NCBI GenBank assembly: GCA_027012915.1
Contig: JALUYN010000640.1
Span: forward strand, 1-6,090
Direction of reading: 5' to 3'
DNA length: 6,090 nt
Source of the DNA: Cellvibrionaceae bacterium
GTDB taxonomy: Bacteria; Pseudomonadota; Gammaproteobacteria; Pseudomonadales; Cellvibrionaceae
Of this stretch, positions 1-5,443 are shown piece by piece. Within the stretch, counting starts at the first letter, position 1. Each line of letters starts with the position of its first letter. The translations under genes were made by a program, and so were the position numbers. Under the pieces are notes generated by a model. The model saw only the letters and a program-made list of their open reading frames with translations. It was not told the origin of the DNA and searched no databases.

Positions 1-1453
1 TCCGCAATGCCCTCTGGCACCGGATACTTCAATGCTACGTACCCTTTTGGCAGTCAGTAACCAACTGTTGGCCGATACCCTGGCGCAGCAACTGGATGCC
101 TGGCACTTCACTCAGGTGGCAGTGGTTAACGATGTGCAGAACATCATGGCAGACGAGGCCCGCTCTGATCTGTTGATTGTGGATGCTTCACTGCCCTATG
201 CCGATTCGTTACTGGATAGTTTCACTGAGACCTCGGCCATGCGAATCGTGCTCTGTGATATGGAGAACTGCAAACCTCCAGAAGGCAAGCAGGCCTGGGT
301 GGCCAAGCCCGTGCGCCAGTCGGATCTCTATGACGCGTTGGTGGCGCTAACCTGCGGTGAACGCAATATTAAGGATTTGGTACCGAGTTTCGGGCTTACA
401 ACACGCCCGAACTTCTCTGGAAAAAGACTGTTGCTGGTAGACGATAATGAAGTAAACCAACTGGTGGCCACTGAATCTCTGGTGGGCTCTGGCTTTGAAA
501 TTGACGTTTGTAGCAACGGTCAGGAAGCCGTGGATGCAGTGAGTCAGCAGAACTACGACGTCGTGTTACTGGACATTCAGATGCCGGTAATGGATGGCTT
601 GGTCGCGGCTCGAACAATCCGCTCGAGTGGCAAAGACCTTGATCAACTCCCCATAATTGCAATGACAGCCCATGCTCTCAGCGGTGATAGAGAAAAGAGC
701 CTGGAAGCAGGAATGAACGAGCACATCACCAAGCCCATCGATATTGATGTGCTCTACGACACGCTCGCAAGATTTGTTGAACATGACAGTGTTTCCCAAT
801 TGCAATCTGCGACCGCAAATGCTGCTTCGAACAATTCCCAGTCAACTGCCGCGGTCAATAACGTCTTTCCAGATATCGAGGGTTTGGATACTCAAGCTTG
901 CGCACGTCGCCTGCAGGGCAATGCAAAGCTGTATCGCACATTACTGCGCACCTTTGTTCGCGATCAGGGAGGTGTAGCCCAAACTTTGAAAGAAGCTCTG
1001 TCTCAGGGGCATGTGGAAGAAGGGCTGCGCGTGGTGCACACCCTGAAAGGCACGGCGGCGAGCATTGGTGCCATGGAGATTTCACGACAAGCGGCAGATA
1101 TTGAACAACGACTCAAACTGGGAGATACACAGGCAGCTGGCGTGTGTTTGCCGGCTCTGCGCACTGAATTGAGGTTGTTGGTCAAACGGCTGGAACGGTG
1201 GGCTGAGCAAACTGAAGTGGTTGCAAACTCCGCTGAAGAAATTCAGGTCGATAGAGAGCTGCTGGATCGGTTACAGGGGTTGTTAATGGCGGATCTCGGC
1301 AGCGCCAAGGATGTATTGGAACAGTTGGAGGGGCTGTCCGTGCCGCCTGATATGGCTACCTTGATCTCTGACTTGAGTGATGCCTTTTCACGATTTGATT
1401 TTGAGCTCTGCAATCAGTGTATCGAGCGACTGAAAGAACATGTAACGGAGTAG
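1..1453 (+). CDS. Hybrid sensor histidine kinase, C-terminal part (pseudo-receiver, receiver, Hpt), 5'-truncated
   Basis: This is the C-terminal phosphorelay part of a BarA/GacS-like hybrid kinase. The frame is open to the window edge with no upstream stop, so the ATG at 32 is probably internal and the sensor, HisKA and HATPase domains lie outside. Numbering from that ATG, residues 1-107 look like a degenerate receiver. It keeps an Asp at 51 (LLIVDASLP) and the Lys of AKP at 92, but has Ser-Asn (VSN) where the acidic pair should be. Residues 131-250 are a canonical receiver: acidic pair in LLLVDDNE, phospho-acceptor D181 in LLDIQMPVMDG, T212 and K234. Residues 285-390 are an Hpt domain with H336 in VVHTLKGTAASIGA. 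A helical tail of about 80 residues ends in a FDFELCNQCIERL segment, a type often found after Hpt in such kinases. Phosphate should pass D181 to H336 and then to a separate receiver, plausibly the next gene. Domain assignment is by motif; the signal sensed cannot be told. Confidence 0.93.
   Translation, partial: PQCPLAPDTSMLRTLLAVSNQLLADTLAQQLDAWHFTQVAVVNDVQNIMADEARSDLLIVDASLPYADSLLDSFTETSAMRIVLCDMENCKPPEGKQAWVAKPVRQSDLYDALVALTCGERNIKDLVPSFGLTTRPNFSGKRLLLVDDNEVNQLVATESLVGSGFEIDVCSNGQEAVDAVSQQNYDVVLLDIQMPVMDGLVAARTIRSSGKDLDQLPIIAMTAHALSGDREKSLEAGMNEHITKPIDIDVLYDTLARFVEHDSVSQLQSATANAASNNSQSTAAVNNVFPDIEGLDTQACARRLQGNAKLYRTLLRTFVRDQGGVAQTLKEALSQGHVEEGLRVVHTLKGTAASIGAMEISRQAADIEQRLKLGDTQAAGVCLPALRTELRLLVKRLERWAEQTEVVANSAEEIQVDRELLDRLQGLLMADLGSAKDVLEQLEGLSVPPDMATLISDLSDAFSRFDFELCNQCIERLKEHVTE
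1447..1450 (+). promoter_or_regulatory. Ribosome binding site of the response regulator
   Basis: GGAG lies in the last codons of the kinase gene, six bases before the ATG at 1457. It supports that start and indicates translational coupling with the upstream gene. Confidence 0.7.
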
Positions 1454-1456
1454 GCT

Positions 1457-2590
1457 ATGAACGAATCTGCCAATAGCAAAGTACTCATTGTTGATGACTC
1501 GCCCCAGGATTTACAGATTGCGCTGGAATTTTTGAAAGACAGCTACACCGTTGTGGCAGCCACCAGTGGTGAGCAGGCGTTAACTATGGCCGCAGCCGAA
1601 CCTCCACCGGCTGTGGTGCTGATGGATGTCACCATGCCTGGCATGGATGGCTACGAGGCCTGTTCGCAACTGCTTGAGGCCAATGCAGAACACCGCGTGA
1701 TTTTTGTATCGGCCAACGATGATACCGATGAAATTCTCAAGGGCTATGAAGTCGGAGGTATCGACTATGTCACCAAACCTTACCCTCATGATGTTCTGCT
1801 CTCGAAGATAGAGTTGGCAATTCAGTCGCGGGAATCCGAGCGGCAGATGAACGAGCAGAGTCAGATGGCCAGTGAAGCGGCTATGACGGCCATGCGCAGT
1901 GCTGGAGAATTGAGCACGGTGATTCAGTTTTTGCGCGACAGTTTTGGTTGCAACAGCACTGCGGAATTGGCGCAGCTGCTGATCCAGTCACTGCGCAATT
2001 ACGATCTGTCGGGGTCGATACAGTTGCGTGGTAGTGATGGGGCTTTAAGCCAGAGTACCAGTGATCAAATTTCTTCTTTAGAGGAAGAGTTGTTGGGGCG
2101 CATGGCGCATCACTCTGAGAAGATACTGGAGAAGGGGCCTCGCATGTTTGTGAATTTTCGCGCGGTTACGCTGTTGGTTCGCAATCTGCCGCTGGATAAC
2201 TCGGACTTGGTGGGGCGCTTGCGAGACCATCTGATGATCATCGCCGAGGGAGCTTGTGCCAAACTGGAAGGGCTGGATATGGCGATGAGCACCAGTCAGC
2301 AGCGCAAAACCGGTATTGAGCGAGTGGTGACGGAAATAGAAACCACATTGAGGCAGTTTGTCAGGGAGCAGGAAGACCACAAGAAGGCCAGCGTGGAGAT
2401 TCTCGACAATACCATCTCCAAAATTGAACAAGCTTTTTTCTCTCTGGGATTAACCGACGAGCAGGAACAAGAACTGCTCGCCATTTTGCATGGCGGGGCG
2501 GAGGAGTCCCTATCCCATTTTGAATCCGGTGTCGGGCTGGACGAGCAGCTCAAGGAGATTGTCGCTGGATTGATCAAACTGGAGTCTTGA
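1457..2590 (+). CDS. Response regulator with N-terminal receiver and non-DNA-binding C-terminal region
   Basis: A 377-residue cytoplasmic response regulator. Residues 7-125 form a full receiver: acidic pair D13-D14 (VLIVDDS), phospho-acceptor D57 (VLMDVTMPGMDG), S85 in the switch position and K107 (VTKPYP). A helical linker follows to about 160. Residues 160-275 (with YDLSGSIQLRG and a hydrophobic strand around MFVNFRAVTLLV) resemble a divergent GAF-type fold; this is an inference from pattern only. Residues 280-330 are charged and heptad-like, a likely coiled coil, and the C-terminus is helical. I see no helix-turn-helix, GGDEF, EAL, HD-GYP or methyltransferase motif, so the output is probably protein-protein interaction. 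The gene starts three bases after the kinase stop, in the same frame, so it is almost certainly in the same operon and is the natural acceptor from the kinase's Hpt domain. The role is otherwise unknown. Confidence 0.92.
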   Translation: MNESANSKVLIVDDSPQDLQIALEFLKDSYTVVAATSGEQALTMAAAEPPPAVVLMDVTMPGMDGYEACSQLLEANAEHRVIFVSANDDTDEILKGYEVGGIDYVTKPYPHDVLLSKIELAIQSRESERQMNEQSQMASEAAMTAMRSAGELSTVIQFLRDSFGCNSTAELAQLLIQSLRNYDLSGSIQLRGSDGALSQSTSDQISSLEEELLGRMAHHSEKILEKGPRMFVNFRAVTLLVRNLPLDNSDLVGRLRDHLMIIAEGACAKLEGLDMAMSTSQQRKTGIERVVTEIETTLRQFVREQEDHKKASVEILDNTISKIEQAFFSLGLTDEQEQELLAILHGGAEESLSHFESGVGLDEQLKEIVAGLIKLES

Positions 2591-2676
2591 GTGTTGTTCA
2601 GAGTGGGCAGCTGCCGGAGAGCGGAGATTTTCTAACATCGGGGCGTGTGTGGTGTGTTTCCGTGATTCTTCTGCGC

Positions 2677-2682
2677 GATAAT
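2677..2682 (+). promoter_or_regulatory. Possible -10 element ahead of the small ORF
   Basis: GATAAT matches the sigma-70 -10 consensus at five of six bases and lies 47 bases before the small ORF at 2730. No good -35 is present at 16-18 bases upstream (the sequence there is GTGTTT or TGTTTC), so this is weak evidence for an independent promoter. Confidence 0.22.
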
Positions 2683-2729
2683 TAGGGCGTTCTGCGATCT
2701 TGTATGAAGCGCTAGAGGAAGATTATTCC

Positions 2730-2849
2730 ATGGCAACGGATGTGCAAAACAGCTTGGGCAGTGGCACCCTGGATGAATTCCAACACGGGCGTTTTGAACA
2801 GGGGCTCAGCTATTTTCACCAGACGGTAGCTGAACTCTGTAGGCCATAA
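2730..2849 (+). CDS. Candidate small protein of 39 residues, function unknown
   Basis: An ATG-started reading frame of 39 codons with a strong Shine-Dalgarno sequence, GAGGAAG at 2715-2721, eight bases before the start. The product begins MATDVQNSLGSGTLDEFQHG and ends VAELCRP. It is acidic to neutral and has no signal peptide or membrane segment; the middle and end (FEQGLSYFHQTVAEL) could form an amphipathic helix. An in-frame TTG at 2700 would add ten residues, but the ATG fits the ribosome binding site better. It sits 139 bases after the response regulator, and its TAA stop touches the A-run of the shared terminator hairpin. I do not recognise the family. It could be a genuine small protein, the last gene of the signalling operon, or a chance frame. 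The support is the ribosome binding site, plausible codons and position. Confidence 0.42.
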   Translation: MATDVQNSLGSGTLDEFQHGRFEQGLSYFHQTVAELCRP

Positions 2850-2878
2850 AAAAACCGCCGGGGAAATCCCGGCGGTTT
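2848..2878. terminator. Bidirectional intrinsic terminator between convergent genes
   Basis: An 11-bp perfect stem, AAACCGCCGGG at 2852-2862 pairing with CCCGGCGGTTT at 2868-2878, encloses a five-base loop. On the minus strand it is followed by seven T residues (A-run 2848-2854), making a strong terminator for the acyl-CoA synthetase, whose stop is 31 bases away. On the plus strand the T-run is only three long, so termination of the signalling operon and small ORF would be weaker. Confidence 0.9.
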
Positions 2879-2908
2879 GCTAACTGGCGTAAGGAAATCG
2901 ATTGGCTA

Positions 2909-4555
2909 TTAACTGGCTTCGGATTCCCAGATCACCTTGCCTTTCAGCGGCGCTGTCAGGAAGTGTCCGTAGCGACTTTCCAGTTTGTCGCGCTTAAGTT
3001 TCATAGTCGGGGTCAGCAGCTCGTTTTCGATGCTCCAGGCTTCGTCAGTGACGATGATGTGATCCAGTTCCTGGTGCGATTCCAACTCGCTGTTCACGTC
3101 TGCCAGCGTCTTCTCCAGTTGAGCGTGTGCCGCTTTGCGATCTTTCAGCGCGCCTTCGCCCAGTACTACCAGGGCGATAGGTTGTTTGCGGCCGATACCC
3201 ATTACGCAGACCTGCTCGATGTCAGAGTTGCGGCCCAGGCTGCTCTCAATGGGAACCGGGGCGACGTATTTGCCTTTACCGGTTTTAAACTGCTCTTTGA
3301 CGCGCCCAATGATTTTCCAGGAACCATCGCTTCGCATTTCTGCCTTGTCGCCGGTGCGGAACCAGCCATCGATAAAGGATTCGGCGGTCGCTTCGGGGTT
3401 GTTGTAGTACTCCGTGAACACTGAATCGCCGCGGATCAGAATTTCATCCTCTTCGGACAGTTTCATCTCGACGCAGGACTGCGGCGTGCCGATGGTTCCC
3501 AAGTGTGCAAAATTATAGGGGTTGTTACCGCACGACAGCCCCGAGGTTTCGGTCATTCCCCAGCCTTCACCAATGTTGATACCAATGCCGCGGAACCAGT
3601 GCAATACATCGGGAGAGATTGGTGCTGTGCCCGAGCCAAAGCGGGTGGCTTGGTCCAGTCCCAGTCCTGCGCGAATCTTCTTCGCCACCATCTTGCCCAG
3701 GAACGGAATCTTCAGCATGCGCTGCAACTTCTTGTTGGGCATTTTTGCCAGGATTTGTGACTGGAATTTGGTCCAGAGTCGAGGTACAGAGATAAAGTTG
3801 GTTGGGCGTGCGTAGGTTACATCGTTGATGAAGGTGTCCAGGTTTTCCACAAAGTAGACGTCGCCCGGGCGGTAGAACGACGGCAGCTCCACAACACAGC
3901 GTTCGGTAATATGTGCCAGTGGCAGGTACGACATGACGCGTTCATTGGCGTGGGCTCCGGGCAGGTCTGCTGCGGCTTTCGCCGAAGAAGCTACGTTGCG
4001 TTGAGTCAGTACCACCCCTTTGGGCAAGCCGGTACTACCGGAGGTGTATACCAGGGTAAATATATCATCGGGCTTGGGCTCGTGCAGAGTTTGCAGGGGC
4101 TCATACTGTTTTAGCCAATCCTTCCATTGCGCTTTGCACTCGACAGTTGGGTATGGGAAGGCGATGGAGAGCATGTCGCTCGGGATGGCCTCTTGCGCAG
4201 GCTCCAGGCTGTCCAGTTTGCCGACGAAAATGGCTTTGGCGCCACTGTGATTAATGACGTGCTCAATGGTTTGTACGCCAGCGGTGGAATAGATGGGGAC
4301 GCTGATCATTCCCGCCATCATGATTGCGATATCGCAAATAAACCACTCTGCGGAGTTCTTGGCGATAATCGCTACTCGATCGCCCTTGCTCAATCCATTT
4401 TCGAGCAAGCCTTGGGCAATGCGACGGGCTTGGTCGTCGACTTCGGCCCAGGTGTACGAACTCCAGACACCTCTAACGGGTTGATGGAGCCAGACTTTGT
4501 CAGGGTGTTGTGCGACGTTGTGTTGCATTTGTGCCAGAGGCAGGCGGTAATCCAT
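2909..4555 (-). CDS. Long-chain fatty acyl-CoA synthetase (AMP-forming), COG1022 type
   Basis: A 548-residue member of the adenylate-forming superfamily. It activates a fatty acid with ATP to an acyl-adenylate and transfers the acyl group to CoA, feeding beta-oxidation or lipid synthesis. Motifs in order: phosphate-binding loop YTSGSTGLPKG (170-180), LPLAHITER (211-219), the ATP motif GWGMTETSG (331-339), DGWFRTGD with D403, hinge GRVKEQF (417-423), KYVAPVPIE (429-437), and the C-terminal catalytic Lys in LTPTMKLKR, probably K519. All catalytic elements are intact. The hinge, ending in a KTGKGKYVAPVPIE stretch, resembles COG1022/bubblegum-type synthetases rather than E. coli FadD; this is from memory of the family. 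There is no signal peptide or clear transmembrane segment. The ATG at 4555 follows CGGAG at 4561-4565 and begins with the usual N-terminal segment. It appears monocistronic: a terminator lies downstream and a separate csp unit upstream. Chain-length preference cannot be read from sequence. Confidence 0.94.
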   Translation of the reverse strand: MDYRLPLAQMQHNVAQHPDKVWLHQPVRGVWSSYTWAEVDDQARRIAQGLLENGLSKGDRVAIIAKNSAEWFICDIAIMMAGMISVPIYSTAGVQTIEHVINHSGAKAIFVGKLDSLEPAQEAIPSDMLSIAFPYPTVECKAQWKDWLKQYEPLQTLHEPKPDDIFTLVYTSGSTGLPKGVVLTQRNVASSAKAAADLPGAHANERVMSYLPLAHITERCVVELPSFYRPGDVYFVENLDTFINDVTYARPTNFISVPRLWTKFQSQILAKMPNKKLQRMLKIPFLGKMVAKKIRAGLGLDQATRFGSGTAPISPDVLHWFRGIGINIGEGWGMTETSGLSCGNNPYNFAHLGTIGTPQSCVEMKLSEEDEILIRGDSVFTEYYNNPEATAESFIDGWFRTGDKAEMRSDGSWKIIGRVKEQFKTGKGKYVAPVPIESSLGRNSDIEQVCVMGIGRKQPIALVVLGEGALKDRKAAHAQLEKTLADVNSELESHQELDHIIVTDEAWSIENELLTPTMKLKRDKLESRYGHFLTAPLKGKVIWESEAS

Positions 4556-4560
4556 GGTGT

Positions 4561-4565
4561 CTCCG
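4561..4565 (-). promoter_or_regulatory. Ribosome binding site of the acyl-CoA synthetase
   Basis: CGGAG on the minus strand, five bases before the ATG at 4555. It supports that start codon. Confidence 0.65.
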
Positions 4566-4597
4566 TTGTTTATTATTTGTTTACGCTCAAACGGCTA

Positions 4598-4626
4598 ATT
4601 CCAGCAAAGCTACCAAGATGCCGCAA
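4598..4626 (-). promoter_or_regulatory. Putative sigma-70 promoter of the acyl-CoA synthetase
   Basis: On the minus strand TTGCGG (4621-4626) and TGGAAT (4598-4603) are separated by exactly 17 bases. The matches to consensus are partial (three and four of six). It would give a leader of about 35-40 bases. Other AT-rich stretches nearby could serve instead, so this is tentative. Confidence 0.3.
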
Positions 4627-4700
4627 GGGTGATTTTGAGACAAGACTTTTGTTCTTTTCGGCCAAAATAATTGCGCCCTGTTTTGGGGGAGACATTGTGT

Positions 4701-4768
4701 TCTTGGGTAAACGCTGTCCTGGTGTAAACACTGGTCCTGTGTATACATTATCCCGGTGTAAGTACTGG
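4701..4768. repeat. Four tandem degenerate 17-bp units
   Basis: Units at 4701-4717, 4718-4734, 4735-4751 and 4752-4768 repeat with an exact 17-bp period. The consensus is YCYKGTGTAAACACTGK. Six positions are invariant across the four units and seven more agree in three of four. Units 2 and 4 share 14 of 17 bases. The core is dyad-symmetric, GTGTnnACAC: perfect in unit 2 (4722-4731), nearly so in unit 3 (4739-4748, containing the palindrome TGTATACA) and degenerate in units 1 and 4. The array lies between the csp terminator and the synthetase, about 75 bases upstream of that gene's putative -35. It could be an operator array or a decayed microsatellite-like repeat; sequence alone does not decide. 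Confidence 0.75.
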
Positions 4769-4784
4769 CCAATAAATTCAGGAC

Positions 4785-4818
4785 AAAAAAAAGCAAGGCA
4801 TGAGAGCCTTGCTTTTTT
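4785..4818. terminator. Intrinsic terminator of the cold-shock gene
   Basis: A 13-bp perfect stem pairs 4787-4799 with 4806-4818 around a six-base loop. The GC core is GCAAGGC/GCCTTGC, flanked by A and T runs. On the minus strand the hairpin runs into eight T residues, ideal for terminating the csp transcript. The structure is also T-tailed on the plus strand and so could work both ways. Confidence 0.88.
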
Positions 4819-4821
4819 GGG

Positions 4822-4842
4822 CGCCGGATCTGAGGTCCGGCG
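4822..4842 (-). other. Additional hairpin between the csp stop and its terminator
   Basis: CGCCGGA (4822-4828) pairs with TCCGGCG (4836-4842) around a seven-base loop. It has no T-run of its own. It may stabilise the 3' end of the short csp mRNA or assist termination; this role is inferred. Confidence 0.55.
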
Positions 4843-4859
4843 TCAGAACACGGTGCCAA

Positions 4860-5069
4860 TTACAGGGCAACGATGTTCTCGGCTTGTGGGCCTTTCTGAC
4901 CGTCGGTTACGGTGAACTCGACTTTTTGGCCTTCAGCCAGAGTTTTGAAGCCAGAACCCTGGATAGCGCTGAAGTGCGCAAATACGTCTGGGCCATTTTC
5001 TTGCTCGATAAAGCCAAAACCTTTGGATTCGTTGAACCACTTTACAGTGCCGGTTACGGTGTTAGACAT
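4860..5069 (-). CDS. cspA: CspA-family cold-shock protein
   Basis: A complete 69-residue single cold-shock domain, the usual length for CspA-type proteins. It binds single-stranded RNA and DNA and acts as an RNA chaperone in the cytoplasm. The N-terminal GTVKWFN with W11 is present, RNP1 is KGFGFI (16-21) and RNP2 is VFAHF (29-33, with Ala where many members have Val). The C-terminal half, [15 protein letters not shown] and [10 protein letters not shown], is typical. The ATG at 5069 is preceded by AGGAAGA (minus strand, 5075-5081) with a five-base spacer. It is a single-gene unit with a strong terminator and an apparent long leader, as is common for csp genes. Bacteria usually carry several csp paralogues, so the exact paralogue, and whether it is cold-induced, cannot be assigned; the symbol denotes the family. 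Confidence 0.96.
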   Translation of the reverse strand: MSNTVTGTVKWFNESKGFGFIEQENGPDVFAHFSAIQGSGFKTLAEGQKVEFTVTDGQKGPQAENIVAL

Positions 5070-5194
5070 AATCGTCTTCCTATTTTCTTAAGTTGTGTGA
5101 TGCCTTGGGACGTGTACGCCCAATTGGCGCTGTGGCAGGAAATGTTGCTGGTACTTATTACAGGCCGAGACACAACCGTGAACTTCGAAACGCA
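5070..5194 (-). other. Probable long 5' leader of the csp mRNA
   Basis: If transcription starts near 5194 (see the promoter entry), the leader is about 125 bases, in the usual range for cspA-type genes whose leaders respond to temperature. It contains a small stem, TTGGG (minus 5123-5119) with CCCAA (5109-5105), whose loop carries CGTACA. That hexamer also occurs in the E. coli cold box, but the rest of the cold box does not match. I see no other clear conserved element. The leader is inferred, not shown. Confidence 0.35.
5075..5081 (-). promoter_or_regulatory. Ribosome binding site of the cold-shock gene
   Basis: AGGAAGA on the minus strand, five bases before the ATG at 5069. This is a good match, consistent with a highly expressed gene. 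Confidence 0.75.
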
Positions 5195-5200
5195 AAAATA

Positions 5201-5228
5201 AATATAGACTTTTTTCGAGCCGAGGAAA
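5201..5228 (-). promoter_or_regulatory. Putative csp promoter
   Basis: The minus strand has TATATT (5201-5206) as a -10, with TTTCCT (5223-5228) at a 16-base spacing as a poor -35. An A-run (GAAAAAAG) lies in the spacer and AT-rich DNA follows. It is the most promoter-like stretch upstream of the gene, but the -35 is weak. Confidence 0.35.
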
Positions 5229-5443
5229 TGGTAACCCAGTGTGGTGAGAAGTGGAACCATAATAAGACTGAAATATTCGGCAATGTAAAGCTCTTATATA
5301 GAAAGAGCAGGAGGAATGTGGTTCCTCATGCCCGGCGGTACTGCCAATTGGACGTTAATTTCGCACATATGACGGCTTTTCGTCAGTATCGCAGTGTGAC
5401 CAGTTGCCGGGTTATGGGGCATGTTGTGTGGGCTGAGTAGGAT
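5207..5443. other. Gene-free interval with three short hairpins
   Basis: I find no convincing gene here. Three small perfect stems are visible: GCTCTT/AAGAGC (5290-5295 with 5303-5308), GAGGAA/TTCCTC (5311-5316 with 5322-5327) and TGACG/CGTCA (5370-5374 with 5381-5385). None has a following T-run, so none is a clear terminator for the E2 gene that ends at 5444. The first two are adjacent and could be part of a small RNA or an mRNA 3' end. An AGGAGG at 5309-5314 leads only to a 14-codon frame starting at 5328. Confidence 0.4.

Noticed and set aside
2591..2635. A short GTG-started frame right after the response regulator stop, with the palindrome GGCAGCTGCC inside
   Set aside because: It is only 14 codons with no separate ribosome binding site evidence. 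The palindrome has no loop or T-run and is not a terminator.
4701..4768. CRISPR array or plasmid iteron origin as an explanation of the 17-bp units
   Set aside because: There are no unique spacers between units, so it is not CRISPR. No replication initiator gene or AT-rich origin context accompanies it in a setting of housekeeping genes.
4587..4859. A 90-codon minus-strand frame between csp and the synthetase
   Set aside because: It spans the csp terminator and the 17-bp repeats and has low-complexity, unlikely protein content. It has no domain I recognise.
4127..4915. A 262-codon plus-strand open frame
   Set aside because: It is antisense to the 5' half of the acyl-CoA synthetase and part of the csp gene, and crosses the csp terminator and the repeat array. 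Its translation has no recognisable domain.
5120..5351. Two copies of the palindrome CCAATTGG (5120-5127 and 5344-5351)
   Set aside because: An 8-base match recurring once in this interval is easily due to chance, and the flanks do not match beyond a base or two.
5093..5440. A 115-codon plus-strand frame opposite the csp leader
   Set aside because: It is rich in unusual residues and shows no domain. It covers the csp promoter and leader, so it is best explained as a chance open frame.
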